Of a DNA stretch of 64,000 nucleotides, positions 43,562-50,609 are shown piece by piece. The notes below the pieces were generated by a model. The model had not been told where the DNA came from. It searched no databases and worked only from the letters and a program-made list of their open reading frames with translations. The position numbers were made by a program, and so were the translations under genes. Numbering within the stretch: position 1 is the stretch's first letter; each line of letters opens with the position of its first letter. This DNA is from Nocardia yamanashiensis NBRC 100130 (lineage in GTDB: Bacteria; Actinomycetota; Actinomycetes; Mycobacteriales; Mycobacteriaceae), in contig NZ_BDCD01000004.1 in the NCBI RefSeq assembly GCF_001613325.1, positions 124,001 through 188,000 on the forward strand, written 5' to 3'.

Positions 43562-44380
43562 ATGACCTCGTCCTCGCCCGTCACCTCCGGAACCCTGGCC
43601 GTCCCCGACGGCCGCCTCTACTACGAAGTCCGCGGCAGCGGACCGCTCATCGCGCTGGTCGGCGCACCCATGGAAGCGGAACCGTTCGCGGCCGTGGCCG
43701 ACGCGCTGGCGACCGATTACACCGTGCTCACCATGGATCCGCGTGGGCACGGCCGCAGCGAACTCGATGACCCGAACCAGGACTCCACCCCGGAGCTGCG
43801 CGCCGACGACCTGGCCCGGCTGATCACCCACCTCGGTGTAGGACCGGCCGCTGTATTCGGTTCCAGTGGTGGCGCGGTCACCGGGCTGGCCCTGGTCCTG
43901 ACCCACCCGGAGGTCGTGCACACGCTCATCGCCCATGAGCCGCCGGTGCGCGAATACCTCGACGATCGCGCCGAATTGCGCGCCGTCACCGCGGATATCC
44001 TCGCCACCTACGGCACCGACGGTCCCGTCCCCGCCATGCGGAAGTTCTTCGCCCTCACCGGAATCCCGGTGCCCGACTTCATGATCGAGCAGATGTTCGG
44101 CGGTGAACGCGATCCGCGCGTGGTGGCGGGGGAGCGGTTCTGGTTCGAGCACGAATTCAACGGGACCGTCGAGTTCCGCCCCGATTTCGAAGCCCTGCGC
44201 GCGGCGCCCGCCCGCATCATCATCGGTATCGGCGATGCCTCGGCCGGGCAATTCTGTGACCGCACCTCGCGTGCGCTGGCGGCGGGACTCGGCATCGAGC
44301 CGGAGCTCTTTCCCGGCGGGCACGGTGGTTTCACCGAGGACGCCGAGTCCTTCGCCAAGCGCGTGCGCGAGGTGCTGTGA
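43562..44380 (+). CDS. Alpha/beta hydrolase
   Basis: A 272-residue alpha/beta-hydrolase, paralogue of the one at 36866. The nucleophile elbow is FGSSGGAVTG and the catalytic His is in LFPGGHGGFTEDAESFA; the oxyanion loop reads LVGAPMEAEPF. GGGAG precedes ATG 43562. Whether it is a hydrolase or a cofactor-free haloperoxidase-like enzyme cannot be told. It ends three bases from the convergent SRPBCC gene. Confidence 0.88.
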   Translation: MTSSSPVTSGTLAVPDGRLYYEVRGSGPLIALVGAPMEAEPFAAVADALATDYTVLTMDPRGHGRSELDDPNQDSTPELRADDLARLITHLGVGPAAVFGSSGGAVTGLALVLTHPEVVHTLIAHEPPVREYLDDRAELRAVTADILATYGTDGPVPAMRKFFALTGIPVPDFMIEQMFGGERDPRVVAGERFWFEHEFNGTVEFRPDFEALRAAPARIIIGIGDASAGQFCDRTSRALAAGLGIEPELFPGGHGGFTEDAESFAKRVREVL

Positions 44381-44383
44381 CCC

Positions 44384-44827
44384 TCAGTTCCAGTTGTCGA
44401 TCTTGACGTCATAGGGGTCGGGCGCGCCCTTCCCGGTCTCCACCGAGGACTTCAGGCTCACCAGGTACACGGCCCATTTGGTGCTGCAGTGGTGCATGAA
44501 CTCGACCGGCTCCTTCCAGCCCTCGTGCTTGAAGATCACGCTGGTCCAGTCGTCGGTGCGGTCGAGGGCGAAGTCCACGGTGGTGCCGAGCCATTCCGCG
44601 GGGCCGTCCACCACCTCCCACCGCACCCGCTTGCCGGGGTCGAGCTCGAGCACCTTCATATCGACGCTGCCGGGCCCGAAACGGAACTCGATGATGCCGC
44701 CGAGGTCGTCGCTCTTACCGCGGGTGTCGCTGGCCCACCAGCCGGAGAGGCCTTCGACGGTGGTCAAGGCCGAATAGACCTCGGCGGCCGGCGCCTTGAT
44801 CGCGACCTTGTGCAGGATGTCTACCAT
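44384..44827 (-). CDS. SRPBCC domain protein
   Basis: A 147-residue START-like protein: HKVAIKAPAAEVYSALTTVEGLSGWWASDTRG opens it and WTSVIFKHEGWKEPVEFMHHCSTKWAVYLVSLKSSVETGKG closes it. It is the last gene of an SRPBCC-ArsR-SRPBCC operon; ATG 44827 lies eight bases after the ArsR stop. Ligand unknown. Confidence 0.87.
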   Translation of the reverse strand: MVDILHKVAIKAPAAEVYSALTTVEGLSGWWASDTRGKSDDLGGIIEFRFGPGSVDMKVLELDPGKRVRWEVVDGPAEWLGTTVDFALDRTDDWTSVIFKHEGWKEPVEFMHHCSTKWAVYLVSLKSSVETGKGAPDPYDVKIDNWN

Positions 44828-44835
44828 TTCGACTC

Positions 44836-45186
44836 TCACTTTCCGGATTGCTGATCTTTTTGGCGCTGAATCGCTTCCGCGATCCGCTTGATGCGCCGCA
44901 GCCTGGCATCCCAGGACTCTCCTACCGCGGACAGTTGCGCGACCGCGCGCGCGAGTTGCGCTTCGTCCACCCGATATCGCCGTTCGCGTCCGGTGGCCGT
45001 GGCGTGCACCAGGCCGACCCGGTCGAGGACTGTGAGATGTTTCGCGATGGCCTGCCGGGTCACCGGCAGCTGCTCGCTGAGACTGGTGGCCGTGCCGTCG
45101 CCGGTCACCAGGAGCAGGTCGAGCATCCGCCGACGGGTCGGGTCGCCGACCGCGGACCACAGGTCGTCGTCGACGGGCGTGTTCAC
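44836..45186 (-). CDS. ArsR-family regulator
   Basis: A 116-residue ArsR protein: AVGDPTRRRMLDLLLVTGDGTATSLSEQLPVTRQAIAKHLTVLDRVGLV, then ATATGRERRYRVDEAQLARA. No metal-binding cysteines. GTG 45186 overlaps the stop of the upstream SRPBCC gene (GTGA), so translation is coupled. Two copies of a GCAAC...GTTGC dyad upstream of the operon (45650-45713) are its likely sites. Confidence 0.9.
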   Translation of the reverse strand: MNTPVDDDLWSAVGDPTRRRMLDLLLVTGDGTATSLSEQLPVTRQAIAKHLTVLDRVGLVHATATGRERRYRVDEAQLARAVAQLSAVGESWDARLRRIKRIAEAIQRQKDQQSGK

Positions 45187-45635
45187 TTCGCCGACGCCAG
45201 CCGTGTGGTGTACTCGCCTAGCTGAGGCACGAACTTGTCCCAGCCGGTCGAGTGATCGAGGTACACCTCTTCCAGCTTCGCCGCCTCCCAGCCCATTTCG
45301 CGGAAGCCGGTTTCGGTGAGCTTGACCAGCGTCCCGGTGCCGGAGGGGATGAGCTCGAAGGTGACCAGCAGCGAGTCGGCCACTTCGTCGGCCACGTTGT
45401 CCGGGTAGCACCACCGGAAGGCGAACAGCCGCGGCGGGTCCGCGGTCACCACCCGCATGACGGCCACATGCTCGCGATCGCCCCAGGCGAGTTCGCCGAC
45501 CGCCCCTTCCTCGGGCTTGAAGTCCGCTTCGTCACTCCACCACTCGGATACGTGCTCGGGACTGCTGACCACCTCGTAGACCACTTCGGGCGAGGCCTCG
45601 ATATGAATCTCACGCTCGATGCTGCCGAACTCCAT
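45183..45635 (-). CDS. SRPBCC (AHSA1-like) domain protein
   Basis: A 150-residue AHSA1-type protein: SIEREIHIEASPEVVYEVVSSPEHVSEWWSDEADFKPEEG is the N-terminal signature, GFREMGWEAAKLEEVYLDHSTGWDKFVPQLGEYT the closing helix. AGGAGG six bases before ATG 45635 is one of the strongest ribosome sites in the window. First gene of the SRPBCC-ArsR-SRPBCC operon. A different fold pair from the operon's last SRPBCC gene, so the two may bind different ligands. Confidence 0.9.
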   Translation of the reverse strand: MEFGSIEREIHIEASPEVVYEVVSSPEHVSEWWSDEADFKPEEGAVGELAWGDREHVAVMRVVTADPPRLFAFRWCYPDNVADEVADSLLVTFELIPSGTGTLVKLTETGFREMGWEAAKLEEVYLDHSTGWDKFVPQLGEYTTRLASAK

Positions 45636-45649
45636 GCCGTCCTCCTCGT

Positions 45650-45668
45650 GCAACCTTTTGTTGCATAT
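45650..45668. promoter_or_regulatory. ArsR operator candidate, copy 1
   Basis: GCAACCTTTTGTTGCATAT, containing the dyad GCAAC-CTTTT-GTTGC. It lies 14 bases before the SRPBCC start and directly next to its AGGAGG, and is repeated 45 bp further upstream with one substitution. Confidence 0.75.
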
Positions 45669-45694
45669 AAAGCTAGCTCGCCGACCAGTGATGC

Positions 45695-45713
45695 GCAACC
45701 CTTTGTTGCATAT
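45695..45713. promoter_or_regulatory. ArsR operator candidate, copy 2
   Basis: GCAACCCTTTGTTGCATAT, identical to copy 1 at 18 of 19 positions. It also lies 52 bases upstream of the divergent beta-propeller gene, so it could influence both directions. Confidence 0.75.
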
Positions 45714-45765
45714 CGTCCTGATCCAAGATCGGACTTGTGGCTGGACGCTTGATAGGTTGGCGTTC

Positions 45766-46743
45766 GTGCGAGGTGTCATGAGGGGGAGCCGGCGGCTCCG
45801 TACGAGCTGGCTGGTAGCCGCCATCGCCGCGGGAATCGTTGTAGGGCAACCGAATGCGGAAGCATCGCCTTTCGCGCCGGACTGCTCGGCGGGCTGGGAC
45901 GTCAGCACCGTGATGAGCGGGCGCGGCGAACTGGAGAACCTGGACTCCGATCGCCGGGGCGGCTTCTACGTCACCACGATCCTGGCCGGCGAACTGCTGC
46001 ACGTGAACCCCGACGGCGCGGTCGAGACCCTGGCGCAGGGGTTCGATCATCCCGCGGGCGTTCGATTCGACGGCCGGTACGTGTATTTCGTGACCGGCGA
46101 CGACATGGCCGCCGCACCCGGTCAGCTGTACCGCTACGACACCGCCTCGGGCGAGCTGACCTCCCTGCTCTCGGGCCTGAGCATGGCCAACGGCCTGCTA
46201 TTGCTGCCCGACGGTGACCTGCTCATCGCCACGAGTTCGTTCACCGGTGAGTCCCAAGGCATTTCGCGCTACCGTCCCGCGACCGGCGAGTACACCAAGG
46301 CGTGGGCGCCGGTGCAATTCGCCAACGGACTCGCCCTGTCCGAGGACGGAAAAGCGGTCTACGCCAGCTCCCTGACCATGCAGATCCAGCGCGTCCCCAT
46401 GGACAACCCGCGCGCCACCACCTTCGTCACCGGTGTGCCCAAGCTCCTCGCCATGCCCGACGATATGGAAGCCACCCGCTCCGGCCTGCTCTTCTTCGGC
46501 GATCACGGCGTGGGCGCGGTCTACCGCACGAACACCACCACCGGCGAAACCTGTTCGATCATCGACGGTCTGATCAAACCCTCCACCGTGCGCATCCCAC
46601 CCGACGGCGTCAGCTCGGTCCGCATCGCCCGCGACGCCGACGGCTGGTCCCTCTACGTAACCGCCATGGACGGCGTCCTGCGCCGCCTCCGCCCACCACC
46701 GGGCATCGACCTCACCCCGGTCACAGATCGTCCTGGTAGCTGA
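45766..46743 (+). CDS. Secreted SMP-30/strictosidine-synthase-like beta-propeller
   Basis: A 325-residue exported protein. The signal peptide has a basic start (RGSRRLRTS), core WLVAAIAAGIVVG and a probable AEA cleavage site. The mature part is a repeating beta-propeller of SMP-30/gluconolactonase type (LENLDSDRRGGFYVTTILAGELLHVNPDG, MANGLLLLPDGDLLIATSS, FANGLALSEDGKAVYASS). Relatives are lactonases or esterases with a central Ca2+. GTG 45766 lies seven bases after TAGGTT; ATG 45778 has GAGG four bases upstream and is an equally serious candidate. Confidence 0.82.
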   Translation: MRGVMRGSRRLRTSWLVAAIAAGIVVGQPNAEASPFAPDCSAGWDVSTVMSGRGELENLDSDRRGGFYVTTILAGELLHVNPDGAVETLAQGFDHPAGVRFDGRYVYFVTGDDMAAAPGQLYRYDTASGELTSLLSGLSMANGLLLLPDGDLLIATSSFTGESQGISRYRPATGEYTKAWAPVQFANGLALSEDGKAVYASSLTMQIQRVPMDNPRATTFVTGVPKLLAMPDDMEATRSGLLFFGDHGVGAVYRTNTTTGETCSIIDGLIKPSTVRIPPDGVSSVRIARDADGWSLYVTAMDGVLRRLRPPPGIDLTPVTDRPGS

Positions 46744-46767
46744 GCCGGACCGAAGCGCGGTGCGGAG

Positions 46768-47091
46768 TTATTCGAGCGGCGGGATCAACCAGCGGGCGTA
46801 GGTGTTTTCGGGGGAGACGGTGATGAGGTCGGCGACTTTGACTACGTCGGCGGGGATCTGGCCGTCGAAGTGGTCGAGGCTGGGGGTGATTACGGCGTCC
46901 GCTTCCATGCGGGTGATGGCGGTTCTTACTCGGGTCAGGAGCCGGTCGGTGTCGGGGCCGAGAACGAGGGTCTTGCAGAGGTCGTAGCCGAGTCGGCCGG
47001 CGAGGTGACGAATTTGCGCCTCGTCCCATTGCCGTTGCGCGCCCGACACATCGTGCCGGAGGAAACCTATGGCCGCAGGTTGAGGCCGCAT
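46768..47091 (-). CDS. Small protein with recombinase-like fold, unknown
   Basis: A 107-residue protein: AIGFLRHDVSGAQRQWDEAQIRHLAGRLGYDLCKTLVLGPDTDRLLTRV resembles the N-terminal strand-helix pattern of serine recombinases (GYLRVS-type) but lacks the rest of a resolvase and the DNA-binding part. Small stand-alone versions are common in Nocardia and Rhodococcus and have no known role. GGAGG lies four bases before ATG 47091. Confidence 0.6.
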   Translation of the reverse strand: MRPQPAAIGFLRHDVSGAQRQWDEAQIRHLAGRLGYDLCKTLVLGPDTDRLLTRVRTAITRMEADAVITPSLDHFDGQIPADVVKVADLITVSPENTYARWLIPPLE

Positions 47092-47224
47092 GACTCCTCC
47101 TCGGGAAGCCGTGATGCTGCTGATTCAACGCTAGGCCCTGGTTGCGAGGCGCGGAAGGATAATGCGGAATGCTATCGACCAGCCCGCAGCGTGTCGGCGT
47201 GATGCTCCGATTAGGGTCGACGGC

Positions 47225-47797
47225 ATGGCTGAGGTGCATCGAACGACATTGGTTCCCTCCAAGATCGAACTGCTCGCGCAGTGGTTGCCGAAGCAGGAGT
47301 GGTATCGCGGCGATGACACGCCGAAGTTGGTGCGAGCGGGCGGATTTCGCATCGACGATCCGGCCGGTGAGGTCGGCATCGAATGCTATGTCGCGCTCGA
47401 TGAAAACACGGGCGTGGCCTATCACGTGCCGATGACCTACCGCGGCGCTCCGCTGATGAATGCGGAAGCGGCATTGATCGGCACCACCGAACACGGCGTG
47501 TTGGGCAGCCGGTGGGTCTACGACGCGACGCGGGATCCGGTGTTCGCGGCCCAGGCGGCGGAACTGCTCGCCGGGCGCACTCGCGCACAGGCCCAGAGTC
47601 GAAGCGACACGGTGGATTCGAGTGTGCACGTGTCGGTGGACGATTCCGGTTCCGCTCACGTCGTCCGGGTGCTCGCCGAAACCGGCGACGACCTCGAGGG
47701 CGGCTTCGTGTCCGCGCCGTGGACGAACAATCAGGGCGAGACCGTCCGCGGGGTATGGTTCGTGGCGTCGGGCGGAGAGGAAGCGCGAATCGGGTAG
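47225..47797 (+). CDS. Mak-N-cap-like domain protein
   Basis: A 190-residue protein whose first 110 residues (MAEVHRTTLVPSKIELLAQW, then WYRGDDTPKLVRAGGFRIDDPAGEVGIE and GTTEHGVLGSRWVYDATRDPVF) resemble the N-terminal cap domain of actinobacterial maltokinase, without the kinase part. Stand-alone versions are frequent in actinomycetes; their role is unknown. ATG 47225 lies seven bases after TAGGGT, without a Shine-Dalgarno. Confidence 0.75.
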   Translation: MAEVHRTTLVPSKIELLAQWLPKQEWYRGDDTPKLVRAGGFRIDDPAGEVGIECYVALDENTGVAYHVPMTYRGAPLMNAEAALIGTTEHGVLGSRWVYDATRDPVFAAQAAELLAGRTRAQAQSRSDTVDSSVHVSVDDSGSAHVVRVLAETGDDLEGGFVSAPWTNNQGETVRGVWFVASGGEEARIG

Positions 47798-47803
47798 CCA
47801 GGT

Positions 47804-48730
47804 CTACCTTTCCAGTGCTTCGCGTTGCACCGGGCTCAGCCGGTCCGGTCTGGTGGTGAGCGCATACGCCCCGGATTCCATGGCGCGCACGGCGAACGGG
47901 TCGGCGATGCCCGGTTGCCGGTCGATCGCGTCGAGCGCGGCGATGGCCCGATCCTGGTTCCAGCCGAGTGCGGTGGCCAGCGCGTCGAGGGTGAGCGGCC
48001 GACCGGCATGCAGGAGGGCCGCGAGCACGGTCAGTGCGTCGAAACCGACGGCGTCGGCGAGGCGGCTGCCACGCATCTGATCGCTCAGCCGGCCGAAGAA
48101 TCGACCCATCTCGGCGAGCCGAGTGCCCGGAATGGAAGCCGCGCCGAAGATCTCGATGCCCTGCTGCGCGGCGATCGCTATCTCACCGTGCGCACCGGTG
48201 TCGGCCTGCCACGCCCGCAGCCAGACGTCGTCGTCGATGAAGTACCGCTGGCGGCGTCCACTCGAATCCTGTTGGCGCACCACCAGTTCCATGGCCTCGA
48301 GATAGCCGATGGATTTCGATACCGATGCCGGGCTCACCTGCAGCTGGGAAGTCAGTTCGGCGGCGGTCAGCCCGTCGAGCTCGGCGGTAAGCAAGCGGAC
48401 GAACACCCGCGCGGTCATCCGGGGCATGCCGGTAGCGGCCAGCAGGGCGGCGAACCGCTCCACGAAGTCGCGTACCGCCGCCGGTTGTGCGGCGATCGTG
48501 ACCGCGGCGCGCCGGGCAGGTCTGCGGCGGTGGGCGCGGGCCCCGGCGGCCTGTTGCGCGCGTTCGGCCAAGTAGTCGCCGGAGGCGCCGTTGCGGGCGA
48601 CTTCGCGACTGATCGTCGAGGTCGGCCGTCCGAGCCGGCGGCCGATTTCGGCGTACCCGAGCCCGTCGGCCAGCCACACCGCGATGCGGCGGCGGTCCGC
48701 GTGGGTCAGCCTGCCTCCTGGCACCGGCAT
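47804..48730 (-). CDS. GbsR/MarR-type regulator with IS30-like N-terminal HTH
   Basis: A 308-residue protein with two DNA-binding modules. Residues 8-45 (LTHADRRRIAVWLADGLGYAEIGRRLGRPTSTISREVARNG) match the HTH of IS30-type transposases; a basic linker (AHRRRPARR) follows; then a MarR/GbsR winged helix (LTAAELTSQLQVSPASVSKSIGYLEAMELVVRQQDSSGRRQRYF). The last 70 residues contain a third possible winged-helix (LTLDALATALGWNQDRAIAALDAI). No transposase catalytic domain exists. ATG 48730 is supported by AAGGA; ATG 48751 is possible. It diverges from the operon at 48908. Confidence 0.82.
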   Translation of the reverse strand: MPVPGGRLTHADRRRIAVWLADGLGYAEIGRRLGRPTSTISREVARNGASGDYLAERAQQAAGARAHRRRPARRAAVTIAAQPAAVRDFVERFAALLAATGMPRMTARVFVRLLTAELDGLTAAELTSQLQVSPASVSKSIGYLEAMELVVRQQDSSGRRQRYFIDDDVWLRAWQADTGAHGEIAIAAQQGIEIFGAASIPGTRLAEMGRFFGRLSDQMRGSRLADAVGFDALTVLAALLHAGRPLTLDALATALGWNQDRAIAALDAIDRQPGIADPFAVRAMESGAYALTTRPDRLSPVQREALER

Positions 48731-48759
48731 ACCTCCCGTCCTTGCGTTCATTCACAGTA

Positions 48760-48813
48760 CATTGCAACGGAAACCTAGGCACAGTTGCATTTATCGGCAA
48801 TTGCGTTGCAACG
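48760..48813. promoter_or_regulatory. Repeated TTGCAACG motif in the GbsR intergenic region
   Basis: CATTGCAACG (48760-48769) and the perfect palindrome CGTTGCAACG (48804-48813), 44 bp apart, each followed by A/G-A-A. A further palindrome GCAATTGC (48797-48804) touches the second copy. The region is AT-richer than its surroundings and separates the GbsR-like gene from the 48908 gene. Confidence 0.55.
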
Positions 48814-48907
48814 AAATAGCATTCAACTGGGAGTTCAGTTTCAACTTCGTTGACGCTATCTGAAACGCAACGTAGCTTTTCCGCATCTGGAAAGTGAGGA
48901 CGTGGAA

Positions 48908-49165
48908 ATGCACGTGATGGTCGTATCGACAGTTTCGGACGAGAACAACTTCTGGGGCGGCCTGAAGACCGCACACGCCAAGCTGCCCAAGGGAACCGCC
49001 TGGCAGGTAGCGGTCGCGAGCAAGGATGGCGCCAAGGCGGTGAACATCATTGCCGCCGACTCGATCGAACAGGTCCGGGGCTTCTTCGAGACCCACGCCG
49101 GCGCCTACGCCAGCACGGAATACTTCGAAGCGGACACCGCCAATGCGGTCGGTCTCCCGCGATGA
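48908..49165 (+). CDS. Small protein of unknown function
   Basis: An 85-residue protein (MHVMVVSTVSDENNFWGGLK at the start, IIAADSIEQVRGFFETHAG later) with the alternating strands and helices of a dimeric alpha/beta-barrel (ferredoxin-like) fold. GAGGA is seven bases before ATG 48908. It overlaps the serine hydrolase by four bases (ATGA), so the two are coupled, and both diverge from the GbsR-like regulator. Confidence 0.7.
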   Translation: MHVMVVSTVSDENNFWGGLKTAHAKLPKGTAWQVAVASKDGAKAVNIIAADSIEQVRGFFETHAGAYASTEYFEADTANAVGLPR

Positions 49166-50538
49166 CAGTCGATCTGTCGCAGCCTCGCGCCCGGATCACC
49201 GCACTCCTGGCGGAATACGGCATCCCGAGCGCCGCGGTGGGTGTGCTCCGGGACGGACGGACTTTCGAATTCGCGGTCGGCGTCAAGAACGTGGAAACCC
49301 GGGAACCCGCGACGCCCGACACCGTCTACCAATGCGGCTCCATGACGAAAACGTGGACCGCACTGGCCTTCATGCAACTCGTCGATGAGGGGAAAGTCGA
49401 TCTGGATGAACCGGTGCGGACCTATCTGCCCGGTTTCACCGTGGCCGATCCCGCGACCAGCGCCGGGGTCACCCCTCGGCGCCTGCTCGACCACACCAAC
49501 GGCATCGAGGAATCCTACGGCGATCCCGGCGAAGCCGACGACGTCTACGCGCGCATGGTCACCGGCATCGCCGATGCGCCGCAGGTGTTTCCGCTCGGCC
49601 ACACCCATGGCTACAGCGCGGCCCTGGGCTATGCCGTCCTCGCACGGATCCTCGAGGTGATCGACGGTAAACACTGGGACGATGTCATGCGGGACCGGCT
49701 CTTCGACCCCATGGGCCTGCACAGCACGAACAGCCGGCGCGAGCAGCTGGACGAAACCCGCGCCGCGACCGGGCATCTGCTTCGTTCCCTGACCGAGGGC
49801 CCCATCCGCACCCCGATCGACTACCTGCCCCGTGTGTACGGCCCCGGCGGCGGCATCACCTCCACGGTCCGGGAGGTTCTCGCTATGGCGCACGTCGTGC
49901 TCGACGAGGGTGTGGCGCCGAACGGGAAGCGCATCGTGTCGGCCGAATCCATCCGGGAGATGATGCGGTCGCGGGTACCCATACCGGATCCCTACATGTT
50001 CGGGCCGGAATGGGCGCTCGGTCTCATCGTGTGCGACTGGCACGGCGAAACCGTTTACGCCACCGACGGCAGCACGATCGGTCAGAACGCCAGGCTCCGG
50101 ATCCTGCCGGATTCGAACACCGCCATCGTCATGCTGACCAACGGCGGCCCCCGGGAAAGCTTCTACCGCAAGGCATTCAACGAGATCCTGACCGCACTCG
50201 GGGCGGTCACCATCCCGGACCTGCCGGCACCGGATCCCGCGCCGCACCTCGATCTGTCCGTCTACGAGGGCGTCTACGGGCGACCGGGCACCCGCTACGA
50301 GGTATCGGCCGAAGGCGGAAAACTGTACCTGACCCTGGCCCTCGATCCGATGCACGCCGCGTTCCTCCAGCGGCCGGATCGCATTACGTACGAGCTCCTT
50401 CCGGTGAGCGAGACCCACTTCCTGATGCCGCCGTCCGATCCGCTGGAGGACATTCAGACGGTCGCCATCTACGACTTCACCGACGGCGCCGCCGGATACC
50501 TGCACACGAATTGCCGGGTGAACCCACGGCTGAAATGA
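49162..50538 (+). CDS. Serine hydrolase of the beta-lactamase family
   Basis: A 458-residue class C beta-lactamase-type protein with a C-terminal lipocalin-like extension (DLSVYEGVYGRPGTRYEVSAEGGKLYLTL). S60-M-T-K63 in YQCGSMTKTW is the nucleophile motif, and GYSAALGYAVLARILE carries the tyrosine motif. No signal peptide, so cytoplasmic. Esterase or peptidase activity is possible. It is translationally coupled to the small gene before it and followed by a strong terminator. Confidence 0.88.
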   Translation: MTVDLSQPRARITALLAEYGIPSAAVGVLRDGRTFEFAVGVKNVETREPATPDTVYQCGSMTKTWTALAFMQLVDEGKVDLDEPVRTYLPGFTVADPATSAGVTPRRLLDHTNGIEESYGDPGEADDVYARMVTGIADAPQVFPLGHTHGYSAALGYAVLARILEVIDGKHWDDVMRDRLFDPMGLHSTNSRREQLDETRAATGHLLRSLTEGPIRTPIDYLPRVYGPGGGITSTVREVLAMAHVVLDEGVAPNGKRIVSAESIREMMRSRVPIPDPYMFGPEWALGLIVCDWHGETVYATDGSTIGQNARLRILPDSNTAIVMLTNGGPRESFYRKAFNEILTALGAVTIPDLPAPDPAPHLDLSVYEGVYGRPGTRYEVSAEGGKLYLTLALDPMHAAFLQRPDRITYELLPVSETHFLMPPSDPLEDIQTVAIYDFTDGAAGYLHTNCRVNPRLK

Positions 50539-50551
50539 CTCCGATACCACG

Positions 50552-50585
50552 CGAAGGGCCGGGCTGAATTCAGCCCGGCCCTTCG
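50552..50585. terminator. 34-bp perfect palindrome, bidirectional terminator
   Basis: Bases 50552-50585 are a perfect palindrome (half-site CGAAGGGCCGGGCTGAA), able to form a 15-16 bp GC-rich stem in either direction. It lies between the convergent serine hydrolase and nuoN genes and is the obvious end of the nuo operon transcript. Confidence 0.85.
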
Positions 50586-50609
50586 TGATTCGCGATCGAT
50601 ACGCGTCGC

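Noticed and set aside
46768..47091. Serine recombinase or integron element
   Set aside because: Only a faint N-terminal resemblance exists, with no catalytic completeness, DNA-binding domain or att-like site.
47804..48730. IS30 insertion sequence because of the transposase-like HTH
   Set aside because: There is no DDE catalytic domain and no terminal repeats; the rest is a winged-helix regulator.
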